From Dechloromonas aromatica (nom. nud.) (GTDB lineage Bacteria; Pseudomonadota; Gammaproteobacteria; Burkholderiales; Rhodocyclaceae), in contig JAFIHA010000047.1 of assembly GCA_017848965.1 (NCBI GenBank), positions 1 through 44,359 on the forward strand: a stretch of DNA of 44,359 bases, read 5' to 3'. Below the pieces are notes generated by a model, which was not told where the DNA came from, did no database searches, and saw nothing but the letters and a program-made list of their open reading frames with translations. The position numbers and the translations under genes are program-made. Below, piece after piece: positions 7,903 through 16,224 of the stretch (positions within the stretch are counted from its first letter, which is position 1; the number at the start of each line of letters is the position of its first letter).

Positions 7903-8723
7903 GAAGCATTCTCGATAGTGTTATCCGGCGCGGCGAACGACTGCCGGCGTGGCCGGGCGAGCACCTGCAGGGTGAGCAGCAGCGGGGTGATGAGCAGGAA
8001 GAAGATCAGCGTGTAGGCGCTGCCGATCTCCAGACGCAGCGAGGCATAGGCATCGGCCAGGCCAACCGGCAGCGTCTTGGTGAATGGCGTATGGAGCAGC
8101 CAGGTCATGTTGAATTCGCCGACCGACAGGGTCACCACCATCAACGCGCCAGCCAGGATGCCGTTGCGGCAGTTGGGCAGGACGATGTCGCGGAAGCGCT
8201 GCCAGAAGCCGGCGCCGAGCGAGGCGGCGCCCTCTTCCAGCGTCGGCAGGTCGATCACGCTGAGCACGGCGAGCACCGAGCGAACCATGAAGGGCAGCGT
8301 GAACAGCACGTGACCGACCAGAATGAAGGCCGCCGAGGTGCGGAAACCGGCGAAACCGCCGTAGGCGACGATCAGCCCGAGCGCCGTCGCCAGCCCCGGC
8401 ACGGCGACCGGCAACATCAGCAGTTCCTCGATGGCGCGCGCCAGGCGGCCGCGCGAACGGGCCAGCAGGTAGGCCAGCGGCACACCGAGCAGCAGGGTCA
8501 GCGCCAGGCAGGCGAGCGCCAGGCCGAGCGACAGGAACAGCGTGTCGCGGTAAGCGTCCCAGACTTCGAACACCCAGCGCAAGGTCAGCCCGCTTTGCAG
8601 GCCGACGAAGTAGTTGACCGTCAGCCCGGCAAGGATCGACATCACCACCGGCACGACGAGGAAGGCGCAGACCGCGAGCGTGAAGGCGAACTGCAGGCTG
8701 AGCAGGAGTTTTCCGTGTTTCAT
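7899..8723 (-). CDS. ABC transporter permease (second subunit)
   Basis: 274 residues with six predicted membrane segments. The binding-protein-dependent permease loop (EEGAASLGAGFWQRFRDIVLP) provides the EAA contact to the ATPase. It overlaps the ATPase gene by 4 bp and lies 9 bp after the first permease. Family membership is shared with ThiP/FbpB-type and 2-aminoethylphosphonate importers; substrate is not evident from the permease itself. Confidence 0.9.
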   Translation of the reverse strand: MKHGKLLLSLQFAFTLAVCAFLVVPVVMSILAGLTVNYFVGLQSGLTLRWVFEVWDAYRDTLFLSLGLALACLALTLLLGVPLAYLLARSRGRLARAIEELLMLPVAVPGLATALGLIVAYGGFAGFRTSAAFILVGHVLFTLPFMVRSVLAVLSVIDLPTLEEGAASLGAGFWQRFRDIVLPNCRNGILAGALMVVTLSVGEFNMTWLLHTPFTKTLPVGLADAYASLRLEIGSAYTLIFFLLITPLLLTLQVLARPRRQSFAAPDNTIENAS

Positions 8724-8732
8724 GGCGTCTCC

Positions 8733-9563
8733 TCAACCCGCTGCGGCAACCGTCGCCCCGGCGGCGCTGCGCGCCAGCGCCAGGGCCAGCCAGGCAACGG
8801 CGCCCAGCGAAAAACTCAGCGCCGCCGCCATCGCGATGTTGGCGGAGAGCGTGAACTCGGTATAGATCAGCATCGGCAGCACCTCGATCCGCGTCGCCAG
8901 CGTGAACGCCGTGCCGAAAGCGCCAACGGCGGTGGCGAAGCAGATCGCCCCCGACGAGACGAAGGCCGGCCGCAGCCCCGGCAGGATCACGTCGCGCACG
9001 ACATGCCAGGGCGAGCCGCCGAGCGAACGCGCCGCCTCTTCGAGGCGCGGATCGAGCTTTTCGGCAGCGGCCATGATGGTCAGGATGGTGCGCGGAATCG
9101 AAAAATAGACGTAGCCCATGCACAGGCCGGCGAGCGAATAGGCGAACACCGGACGCTCGCCGCCGAAGAGGGCGAAGACCTCGCCGATCAAGCCCTGGCG
9201 ACCGGCCAGCATGATCACCATGAAGCCGACGACGACGCCGGGAAAGGCCAGCGGCAGGGTCAGCGCCGACACCAGCAGGGCGCGCCCGGGAAAGGCATGG
9301 CGTTGCAGGAAGACGCCGGAGATGGCGCTGATCACCAGCGTCAGCAGGGTGGTTACGGCGGCCACGGCAAGCGTCGTCCACAGGGCGCGAAAGTAGTTCG
9401 CGTCGCTGACGATCGCCAGGTAGGCGCTCCAGCCAAGCTGGCCGCTGGCGCTGATGAAGAACAGGCGCAGCATCGGCAACAGGAAGAAGGCGGTGAAGAA
9501 GATGGCCGCCGGGAGCAGCAGCAAGGCGCTCTGGCGACGGGAAATGGCGAGGGAATGGGACAT
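8733..9563 (-). CDS. ABC transporter permease (first subunit)
   Basis: 276 residues from the ATG at 9563, which places a basic N-terminus (SHSLAISRRQ) before the first membrane helix; a GTG at 9596 would add 11 residues. The EAA loop reads EEAARSLGGSPWHVVRDVILPG. Six membrane segments are likely. It pairs with the permease at 7899-8723. The 61-bp gap to the binding-protein gene holds a GC-rich hairpin (9592-9615) that may lower expression of the permeases relative to the binding protein. Confidence 0.88.
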   Translation of the reverse strand: MSHSLAISRRQSALLLLPAAIFFTAFFLLPMLRLFFISASGQLGWSAYLAIVSDANYFRALWTTLAVAAVTTLLTLVISAISGVFLQRHAFPGRALLVSALTLPLAFPGVVVGFMVIMLAGRQGLIGEVFALFGGERPVFAYSLAGLCMGYVYFSIPRTILTIMAAAEKLDPRLEEAARSLGGSPWHVVRDVILPGLRPAFVSSGAICFATAVGAFGTAFTLATRIEVLPMLIYTEFTLSANIAMAAALSFSLGAVAWLALALARSAAGATVAAAG

Positions 9564-9591
9564 GGGCAAGGGGCTGGTACACGGGGACTGG

Positions 9592-9615
9592 CACACGGCG
9601 CCGGAGCGCCGCGTG
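9592..9615 (-). terminator. Intra-operon hairpin after the binding-protein gene
   Basis: Ten-base-pair stem with one mismatch (CACACGGCGC, 9592-9601; GCGCCGCGTG, 9606-9615) and a 4-nt loop, without a T-run. It lies just downstream of the binding-protein stop. Such hairpins often stabilise the upstream message or attenuate transcription into permease genes. Confidence 0.5.
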
Positions 9616-9624
9616 CCGCGTCGC

Positions 9625-10647
9625 TTACTTCACTTCGTTACGATAGCGTTCGATGATCGCCGCCTGGGCAGCCGCCAGTTTCTTCAGGTCAACCGGCTTG
9701 GCGCGGGCGTACTCGCGCTCGGGCAGGAACTTGGCCTTGGCTGCGGCCGACAGCTTGTCGGCGAAGACCGGGCGCAGGTAGGCATCGCCCCACATCGCCT
9801 GGCTTTCGTCGGAGAGGACGAAATCGAGCATTTTGCGACCGTTGACCGCATGCGGCCCGTTCTTGACCAGCCCCATGACATACGGGAAGACCAGCGTGCC
9901 TTCCTTGGGAATGACGAAGGCGACCGGCGCCATATCCTTGTACTGGCCGCGATAGGCGTTGAAATCGTAGTCGAGCAGGATGGGAATCTCGCCGGAGATG
10001 ACGCGGGCGTAGGAAGTCTGCTTCGGCACAATCGGCTGGTTCTTCTGCAACTCCTTGAAGAAGCGGATCGCCGGGTCAAGGTTGTCGTAGCTGCCGCCGA
10101 GCGCCAGGTTGATGGCCATGACGCCGAGCTGGCCGACCGCCGCCGAGGTCGGGTCGAGATAGCCGACCAGGCCCTTGTATTCCGGCTTGAGCAGGTCGCT
10201 CCAGCTTTGCGGCACCGGCTTGCCGCCGAGCGCCGCCTTGTTGACGAAGAGGCCGAGGGTGCCGGAATGGATGGTGAACCAGTGGCCTTCCGGGTCCTTC
10301 AGGCTGGCCGGAATCTTGTCCCAGCCCTTCGGCTTGTACGGGGTGAGCACGCCGGCATCGCGCGCCGGGTCGGCGGCGATGCCGCCGAGGTAGGTGACGT
10401 CCGCCACCGGGTTGGCCTTCTCGGCGATCAGCGCGGCGATCGACTGGCCGGAGTTCTTGTTGTCCGGCGGCACGACGATGTTCAGGCGCTTGTGGATCGC
10501 CTTCAGTTGCGCGCCCCAGTCCGCCCATTCCGGCGGGCAGTTGTAGCAGACGGCGGTTTCTTCGGCAACGGCGGCAGTGGCGCCGAACAGCGCGGCACCG
10601 CCGAGGACGACGGCGGCCAGGGTACGGGCGAAACGGGTTGGGATCAT
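9625..10647 (-). CDS. Periplasmic solute-binding protein of the ABC importer (family 1)
   Basis: 340 residues from the ATG at 10647, which overlaps the regulator stop as ATGA and has GGAGA at good spacing; an ATG 6 bp upstream is also possible. A signal peptide is evident (basic start, hydrophobic core, cleavage after ATAAVA). Mature residues begin with a CxxC pair (AVCYNCPPEW), which may form a disulfide. The fold belongs to the PotD/AfuA/phosphonate-binding group (DVTYLGGIAADPARDAG; ISGEIPILLDYDFNAYRG). The next genes encode a phosphodiesterase and a phosphatase, so an organic phosphate such as a glycerophosphodiester, or a phosphonate, is the likely ligand. This is inference. Confidence 0.88.
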   Translation of the reverse strand: MIPTRFARTLAAVVLGGAALFGATAAVAEETAVCYNCPPEWADWGAQLKAIHKRLNIVVPPDNKNSGQSIAALIAEKANPVADVTYLGGIAADPARDAGVLTPYKPKGWDKIPASLKDPEGHWFTIHSGTLGLFVNKAALGGKPVPQSWSDLLKPEYKGLVGYLDPTSAAVGQLGVMAINLALGGSYDNLDPAIRFFKELQKNQPIVPKQTSYARVISGEIPILLDYDFNAYRGQYKDMAPVAFVIPKEGTLVFPYVMGLVKNGPHAVNGRKMLDFVLSDESQAMWGDAYLRPVFADKLSAAAKAKFLPEREYARAKPVDLKKLAAAQAAIIERYRNEVK

Positions 10648-11453
10648 GAGCATTCTCCAGGGGTGAGGGAAACTTGCGAAAGGTTTGGGTTTTCCGCCGG
10701 CACCACCACACGCACGCCGCCGGCGACGAGCATGGCGCGGATCGGCGACGGCAGCGGACGGTCGCTGTAGACCGCCGTCGCATCGGTGATGTGACCGCCA
10801 CGCACGGTGGCATCACGGGCGAACTTGCTGTGGTCGAGGACAAGAAAGCGCTGGCGGCAATGGCGCATCAGCGATTCGCGCATGGCCACCTCGTCGAGGC
10901 TGAAATCGAGCAGCGTGCCATCCGGCGCCACAGCGCCGACGCCAAAAATGCCGATATCGACATTGAAGCGGGCAAAAAAGTCATGCGCCTCGCCGGCCAC
11001 CACGTCGAGGTCCAGGTTGCGCACCCGGCCACCGGCAACGATCAGTTCGCAGTCCGGGTTGTGCGCCAGGCGCATGGCGACATTCAGGTTGTTGGTCATG
11101 ACCCGCAACTGCGGGTGATGCACCAGGGCCAGCGCGCACTGCTCGGGCGTCGTGCCGATGCCGAAGAACAGCGAGGCACGCGCCGGAACATCGCGCGCCA
11201 CCAGTTGGGCAATCGCCCGCTTGGCAGCCAGATTGAGTTGCTGACGCGCCGGGTAGGCCAGGTTTTCTCCCTGCTGCGGCAGTTCGACGCCACCGTGACG
11301 GCGGCGCAGCATGCCCTGATCGCTCAGCGCGTTGACGTCGCGCCGTATCGTCTGCGGCGTCACGGCAAACTCGCCGGCCAGCGACTCGATGGTCTGGAAA
11401 CCTCGCTCGCGTACCACCTCGACGATCGCCCGGGCGCGTTGTTCCGCCTGCAT
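10644..11453 (-). CDS. DeoR/GlpR-family transcriptional regulator
   Basis: 269 residues. The N-terminal winged helix-turn-helix carries the DeoR signature (TIESLAGEFAVTPQTIRRDVNALSDQGMLRRRHGGV). The C-terminal sugar-phosphate-sensing domain follows (FGIGTTPEQCA, MTNNLNVA, VAGGRVRNLDLDVVG-like region, DHSKFARDA). DeoR proteins usually sense phosphorylated metabolites such as glycerol-3-phosphate, in keeping with the phosphodiesterase and phosphatase downstream. It is the first gene of the operon and is coupled by ATGA to the binding protein, so it probably controls its own operon. A ribosome-binding site (AAAGGA) precedes the ATG. Confidence 0.92.
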   Translation of the reverse strand: MQAEQRARAIVEVVRERGFQTIESLAGEFAVTPQTIRRDVNALSDQGMLRRRHGGVELPQQGENLAYPARQQLNLAAKRAIAQLVARDVPARASLFFGIGTTPEQCALALVHHPQLRVMTNNLNVAMRLAHNPDCELIVAGGRVRNLDLDVVAGEAHDFFARFNVDIGIFGVGAVAPDGTLLDFSLDEVAMRESLMRHCRQRFLVLDHSKFARDATVRGGHITDATAVYSDRPLPSPIRAMLVAGGVRVVVPAENPNLSQVSLTPGECS

Positions 11454-11550
11454 GCCTGTCCTTTCCTGAATGGGATGTCTCGATTCCGCGCCTCGGCGCG
11501 TTCGTTCGAAATGCTAGGCGGCGCATATTTCAGGAAGATGGCGCTCAAAT

Positions 11551-11574
11551 GAAACCTGAAACACTCATTCGAAA
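11551..11574. promoter_or_regulatory. Possible DeoR-type operator (GAAA/TTTC repeats)
   Basis: Three GAAA repeats (11551, 11558, 11571; TTTC on the operon strand) lie about 100 bp upstream of the regulator. GlpR/DeoR proteins bind clustered TTTCG/TTTCA half-sites. The match is loose. Confidence 0.3.
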
Positions 11575-11710
11575 GTGCGGAACGAAAAGGACAATTCCCC
11601 GATGAGCATGCTTTTGGCGGAGCGATCACCTATCATCCCGTTTTCATGAAAACCCGCCCTTCTGCCATGCCATCCCGGCCTTCCCCCTGCCCCGCTCAGC
11701 CGAGCGCGCG

Positions 11711-13624
11711 ATGAAACTCCGCCACTGGCTGCTGGTCGTCGCCGGCATTCCGGGCGGCCTGTTCGTCCCCTTGAGCTACGGGTTATTCGTCGGCCTGGCC
11801 CTGCTCCTCGCCTACGTCGCCTGCCACCCGCCGCGCTGGGTCGAACTGCAGCGCGCTTGCGCCTACCTGTTCGGCGGGCTATGCACCGGCGCCGGGCTAC
11901 AGGTGCTGGCCGGCTACGGCGTACGCGGGCACCTGCTGTCGATGATCATCGCCCCGCTCGTCCTCTGGCTGGTGACGGCGGTGATCTTCAGCCTGCTGCG
12001 GGATCGCTATTCGCTGACGTCTGCCCCGGGCAGCGGAGCCGTCACGCAACCCGCCAACTCGGGCAGCGGCTATGGCGGCCATCGCATCACCTGGCAATTC
12101 CACGACAACAGCAATGCCTGGTGGGACGAACCAAGCCACGGCGATCTAGTGTTTTCCAATCGCTGCGCATTTCACAACGTCGGGCCGTCGGTGAAGATCG
12201 CCGACGACGGGCGCTACGCAGCGATGAGTTTGTCGTCGCGCAATGGCGGAACACTGCTGGTCGACTTCGAACACCGCCTTGCCTACGAACTGTCGGCGAG
12301 CGACCTGCCGCAGGAGATCGACGCCATCAACGGCGGCCGGATCCATAGCACGGTTTCGTCGCTGAGCGGAACCGAACCGGTGAGCCTCGACATCGACCGC
12401 CTGATCGCCAAACAGCCGGCCATCCCGCTGGTCGAGGACGACGGCTGGTGGCTGCTCGACGACGCGCAACGCGAAGCGCTGCCGCGCCACGACGCGGTCA
12501 GCGTCGGCAGCAGCGGCGGCCGCCACACGCTGATCTTCGTTCCCGACCGGCGACCGTTCCGCGACAACCCCTTCCTGCGCTTCGACGCGCCGAGCTATGC
12601 GCTACTCGTCGACGGCTATCTGCTCGATATCGAAACGCGCCACACCAGGGCCTGCTGGATCGACAGCACCGAACACGAAGGACGCTTTCTGGTCATCGGC
12701 GACCGCCTCTTCGACCTGATGCCGGACGGCGTCTTCGCCCCCGCCGCCGCCCGCGAGCTGCCGCTGGCCGGCGTCGACGAATTCCCGCACGCCAGCCTGG
12801 GCGAGATGCGCGCCGGCGGCCCCGGCATGCTGCTCGCCGAAGTCGCCCTGTTGCAGCGCTCGGTCGCCCACGACCGCGCCGAAAGCTGCCAGGAATCGTC
12901 GACCTACCCCTGGGACGAAGAAGAGGTCGACTACCGGGATGCCGACGGCCAGCCGCAGCGCCGCATGCGCACCCGGATCGAGCGCCACGCGCTCTACCGC
13001 ATCGACCTGGCAGCCTGCTTCAAGGGTGGCGAGCAGCGCCTGGCGACGGTGATCGAACTGAAGAACCGCGCCCAGCCCGACTACCGCGCCGAACTTTTCC
13101 CCCTGCCCGGCTACGGCCCGGCCACGCCCTACGCTCCTTACCGCTGCGCGACTTCCTGCGGCATCGATCCCGGCCCGGTGCTCGGCGAGTTCATCTGGTC
13201 GCACTGCGGCCGCTACCTGGCGCTGGTCGTCGCCGAGCCGCCGCCGGCGGTACCGGGGACGATCCGCATCGTCGACTGCGCAAGCGCCACCTGGCGCGAC
13301 CTGCCCGGCCACTACCCGCTTCCCGGCTTCCTCTGGTTCACCGCCGACGAACTCGATTTCACCTTCCTGCGCGGCATCTGCGAAACCCGCTACGAGGGCC
13401 CCGGAAAATTCACCGAGCGCTGCCTGCTGGTCGACGATCCGGCGCTGGCCGAGACGCCCCACGACCTGCTCTTCGCCGGCATCGCCGCCCGCCGCCAGGC
13501 GCTCAACGACGCCTGCCGCGGCGACGGCGGCCACGCCAGCGTCCTGCGCATCGTCCGCCACGGTATGCTGTTCGCGCCGGATTTCGCCCGGCCGGTCTGG
13601 CAGGGCAGCGAGGAAAACGCCTGA
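11711..13624 (+). CDS. Unrecognised 637-residue membrane-anchored protein
   Basis: Residues 1-100 contain three hydrophobic segments (LLVVAGIPGGLFVPLSYGLF; LALLLAYVAC; LLSMIIAPLVLWLVTAVIF). The remaining ~530 residues are hydrophilic, beginning after a Gly/Ser linker, with many Asp, Arg and aromatic residues and repeated short beta-like stretches (for example HTLIFVPDRRPF, GRYLALVVAEPPP). The overall pattern suggests a beta-propeller or beta-rich periplasmic or cytoplasmic domain anchored to the inner membrane, but no family is recognised. The ribosome-binding site is weak. The stop overlaps the next ATG (TGATG), so the two genes are coupled. Confidence 0.75.
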   Translation: MKLRHWLLVVAGIPGGLFVPLSYGLFVGLALLLAYVACHPPRWVELQRACAYLFGGLCTGAGLQVLAGYGVRGHLLSMIIAPLVLWLVTAVIFSLLRDRYSLTSAPGSGAVTQPANSGSGYGGHRITWQFHDNSNAWWDEPSHGDLVFSNRCAFHNVGPSVKIADDGRYAAMSLSSRNGGTLLVDFEHRLAYELSASDLPQEIDAINGGRIHSTVSSLSGTEPVSLDIDRLIAKQPAIPLVEDDGWWLLDDAQREALPRHDAVSVGSSGGRHTLIFVPDRRPFRDNPFLRFDAPSYALLVDGYLLDIETRHTRACWIDSTEHEGRFLVIGDRLFDLMPDGVFAPAAARELPLAGVDEFPHASLGEMRAGGPGMLLAEVALLQRSVAHDRAESCQESSTYPWDEEEVDYRDADGQPQRRMRTRIERHALYRIDLAACFKGGEQRLATVIELKNRAQPDYRAELFPLPGYGPATPYAPYRCATSCGIDPGPVLGEFIWSHCGRYLALVVAEPPPAVPGTIRIVDCASATWRDLPGHYPLPGFLWFTADELDFTFLRGICETRYEGPGKFTERCLLVDDPALAETPHDLLFAGIAARRQALNDACRGDGGHASVLRIVRHGMLFAPDFARPVWQGSEENA

Positions 13625-14133
13625 TGCCGCAGCCCGCCGGCCGCTGGCGCCGCGCCCTCCGGCTCGCCGCCCGCCTCGCCATTCTCCCGGCGCTCGCCGC
13701 CGCCTATTACTGCGGCACCGCCCCGGGCCAGATCGGCGATTTCGTGATCGTCATCCCGGGCATCATCGTCATCGCCGGGCTGCTCGCCTGTCTGGTCACC
13801 GCCGGCCTCTGGCGCCGCCTGCTGGCGGCGCTGCTCCTCGCCGGCCTCGGCCTGAGCGCCTGGCAACTCGGCGCCGACGAACACATCCGCGCCTTCAACG
13901 AATGCGTCGATCGCGGCGAAACGGTGCGCCAGGCGCTGGCCGACTACCGCGCCGCGCATGGCCGCTACCCGGCGGAACTCGCCTAGGCGCTGCCGGAAAT
14001 CCCCTGCCGGCCGCGCTTCGCCAACAGCCTGCTGGACTACACGGCAAGCGCCGACACCTACACTCTGTACTTCGGCGACGCGCTGGTCAGCCATCGGGCG
14101 AGCGAGTCGAGCGAATTCGACGCCCACAAGTAG
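13624..14133 (+). pseudogene. Small membrane protein interrupted by an in-frame TAG
   Basis: The frame starts at 13624, overlapping the previous stop, and codes for three hydrophobic segments (LAILPALAAAYYC, DFVIVIPGIIVIAGLLACLV, LLAALLLAGLGLSAW) and then a YRAAHGRYPAELA stretch like the tail of pseudopilin or DUF-type proteins. A TAG at 13984-13986 ends it at 120 residues. The same frame continues without another stop to 14133 with sensible protein sequence (ALPEIPCRPRFANSLLDYTA ending in SSEFDAHK), for 169 residues in all. It looks like a CAG-to-TAG change in a real gene. A functional 120-residue protein or amber suppression cannot be ruled out. Confidence 0.6.
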
Positions 14134-14150
14134 GCGCCATGCCGGCGCAA

Positions 14151-14179
14151 TTGCCACCCGTCTATAGGCATGGCATATT
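14151..14179 (+). promoter_or_regulatory. Predicted sigma-70 promoter of the lipid cluster
   Basis: TTGCCA (14151-14156), a 17-bp spacer and CATATT (14174-14179), ending 33 bp before the first ATG. The -35 box matches consensus at five of six positions. Confidence 0.5.
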
Positions 14180-14212
14180 CCGACCGCGCCGCGCGCTCCT
14201 TGCAAAGGTTTC

Positions 14213-15214
14213 ATGAAAAATCCCCCCGCCGTCAGCCTGCCTCTGAAGATTCTCTCCACCGGTCACGCCTTACCGCCCAACCGGGTCGATTCCAGCGAAC
14301 TCGACCGCCGCCTGGGCAGGAGACCGGGTTATGTCGAAAAGCGCTCGGGCATCGCCTGCCGCTACCACGCCAGTGCCGACGCCAGCCAGAGCGAACTCGC
14401 CGCGGCGGCGCTCGACGACGCGCTCACCCGCGCCGACCTCGACCCGGCGTCGGTGGACCTGCTGCTCTACGCCTCGGCGATCGCCGTCCAGGCGCTGCCC
14501 TTCAGCGCCGCCCACGTCCTGCACGCCAGCCGGCTGCCGGCCGGCACCGCCGCCTTCGACATCAACGCCAGTTGCGTCAGCTTCATCCAGGCTTTCCAAG
14601 TGGCGGCAGGACTGCTCAACGGCGGCGCCTACCGGCGCATCGCCATCGTCTCGGCCGATCTCGCGTCGCGCGGCATCGACTGGGCCGACGAGGAATCGGC
14701 ACTGATCTTGGGCGACGGCGCCGCCTGCGCCATCGTCGAACGCGGCGACGGCAGCAGCGGGATCATCGCCGGCCTGCTCGAAACCTACCCGGAAGGCATC
14801 GAATACTGCGAGATCCGCGCCGGCGGCACGCGGCGCAATCCGCGCGCCGGCATCGCGGACAGCGATTTCCTGTTCCACATGGACGGCCGCCGCATCTTCC
14901 GCCAGGCCTCGGCGCTGATCGAGGATTTCTTCCGTCGCCTACTGGCGCGCAGCGCGCTGCAACTGGCCGACCTGGCGACGGTGATCCCGCACCAGGCCAG
15001 CCACTTGTCGCTGGAACACATGCGCCGCCGGCTCAAGGTGCCGAATTCGGCGCTGATCGACATCTACCGCGAGCGCGGCAATCAGGTCGCCGCCTCGATC
15101 CCCAGCGCGCTGCACGCCGCCCGCGTCAGCGGCCGCCTGCTGCCGGGCCGGCCGGCGCTGCTGATCGGCACCGGCGCCGGGCTGACGCTGAGCGGCCTCA
15201 CCTTCCTGCCGTGA
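14213..15214 (+). CDS. 3-oxoacyl-ACP synthase III (FabH-like ketosynthase)
   Basis: 333 residues. It would condense an acyl-CoA or acyl-ACP starter with a second acyl unit by Claisen condensation. The catalytic triad is complete: Cys121 (NASCVSF), His260 (VIPHQAS) and Asn290 (RGNQVAASIP). It is much closer in pattern to pathway-dedicated KAS III enzymes than to housekeeping FabH and has no fab or plsX neighbours. It is the first gene of eight coupled genes; its stop overlaps the GTG of the next (GTGA). The ribosome-binding site is AAAGG. An OleA-like role (head-to-head condensation) is one possibility, given the reductase and adenylating enzyme downstream. The product is unknown. Confidence 0.88.
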   Translation: MKNPPAVSLPLKILSTGHALPPNRVDSSELDRRLGRRPGYVEKRSGIACRYHASADASQSELAAAALDDALTRADLDPASVDLLLYASAIAVQALPFSAAHVLHASRLPAGTAAFDINASCVSFIQAFQVAAGLLNGGAYRRIAIVSADLASRGIDWADEESALILGDGAACAIVERGDGSSGIIAGLLETYPEGIEYCEIRAGGTRRNPRAGIADSDFLFHMDGRRIFRQASALIEDFFRRLLARSALQLADLATVIPHQASHLSLEHMRRRLKVPNSALIDIYRERGNQVAASIPSALHAARVSGRLLPGRPALLIGTGAGLTLSGLTFLP

Positions 15215-16224
15215 AATACCTGGTTACCGGCGCCACCAGCGGGCTCGGGCGCAACGCCGCCGAATGGCTGCTGGCGGCCGGTTTCAAGGTGCGCGCCAGC
15301 GGCCGCGATTTGCCGGCCGGCGCCGCACTGGCCGCCCGCGGCGCCGAATTCGTGCCGCTCGATCTGGCGCTGGCCTCTCCCGCCGAGTGCGCCGCGCTGC
15401 TCGACGGCATCGACGCGCTCTGGCACTGCGCCGCGCTGTCGGCGCCCTGGGGCGACCCGGCGGCGTTCCAGGCCGCCAACCTCGATGCCACCCGGAAACT
15501 TGCCGCGGCGGCCGGCGAACGCGGGCTACCGCGCTTCGTGCAGGTGTCTACGCCGTCGATCTATTTCGATTTCCAGCACCGCCACGAAGTCGGCGAGGAG
15601 TTCCGCGCCGCGCGCTTCGCCAACGCCTACGCCGCCAGCAAGTACGCCGCCGAGCAGGCGATCCGCGAACTCGCCGCCCGCCATCCCGCCACCCGCTACA
15701 CGATGCTGCGCCCGCGCGCCCTGTTCGGCCCGCACGACCGCGTCATCCTGCCGCGCCTGCTGCGCCAGATCGAACGCGACGGCGGCGTCCTGCGCCTGCC
15801 GCGCGGCGGCGTCGCCGTGCTCGACCTCACTTATGTCGGCAACGTCGTGCACGCGCTGCAGCTCGCCACCACCCAGCCGGAACTGCCGGCAGCCGCCGTC
15901 TACAACATCAGCAATCACCAGCCGGGCCGCCTGATCGACCTGCTTGACCGCCTGCTGCGGCAGGAAATGGGCCTCGCCTACCGCCTGCAGGCGCTGCCCT
16001 ATCCGCTGCTGCACGGCGTCGCCGCCGGCATGGAGGCGGTCGCCGCCCTCACCCGGCGCGAACCGCCGCTGACCCGCTACAGCGTCGGCGCGGTGAACTT
16101 CGACATGACCCTCGACAATCGCCGCGCCATCGCCGAACTCGGCTACCGGCCGATCGTCCCGCTGGCCGAGGGCATCCGCCGCACCGCCGCCTGGCAACGC
16201 GGCAAGGAGGCGGTCGATGGCTGA
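15211..16224 (+). CDS. Extended SDR (3-beta-HSD/OleD-like) NAD(P)-dependent reductase
   Basis: 337 residues from a GTG start that overlaps the ketosynthase stop by 4 bp. The Rossmann motif TGATSGLG (residues 6-13) and catalytic Tyr140/Lys144 (YAASK) are intact, with a Ser/Thr-rich VSTPSIY strand just before. The C-terminal half (PRALFGPHD, LTYVGNVVHAL, YNISN) is typical of the NAD-dependent epimerase and 3-beta-hydroxysteroid dehydrogenase group, which includes OleD, the 2-alkyl-3-ketoacid reductase of olefin synthesis. Reduction of the KAS III product is the natural guess. It overlaps the next gene by 8 bp. Confidence 0.87.
   Translation: MKYLVTGATSGLGRNAAEWLLAAGFKVRASGRDLPAGAALAARGAEFVPLDLALASPAECAALLDGIDALWHCAALSAPWGDPAAFQAANLDATRKLAAAAGERGLPRFVQVSTPSIYFDFQHRHEVGEEFRAARFANAYAASKYAAEQAIRELAARHPATRYTMLRPRALFGPHDRVILPRLLRQIERDGGVLRLPRGGVAVLDLTYVGNVVHALQLATTQPELPAAAVYNISNHQPGRLIDLLDRLLRQEMGLAYRLQALPYPLLHGVAAGMEAVAALTRREPPLTRYSVGAVNFDMTLDNRRAIAELGYRPIVPLAEGIRRTAAWQRGKEAVDG

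Noticed and set aside
8091..9656. 521-codon plus-strand open frame
   Set aside because: Antisense to the two permease genes; composition Gln/Arg/His/Gly is typical of a shadow.
12448..13986. 512-codon plus-strand frame overlapping the 637-residue gene
   Set aside because: Arg/Pro/Ala-rich out-of-frame reading of the real gene; its tail is only the small gene at 13624 read in its own frame.
14170..15210. Long N-terminal extension of the reductase at 15211
   Set aside because: It would overlap the whole ketosynthase in another frame; the GTG at 15211 with GTGA overlap and an immediate Rossmann motif is the natural start.
14213..15214. Housekeeping FabH
   Set aside because: No fatty acid synthesis neighbours (plsX, fabD, fabG, acpP) and it is coupled to a dedicated reductase and modifying enzymes.
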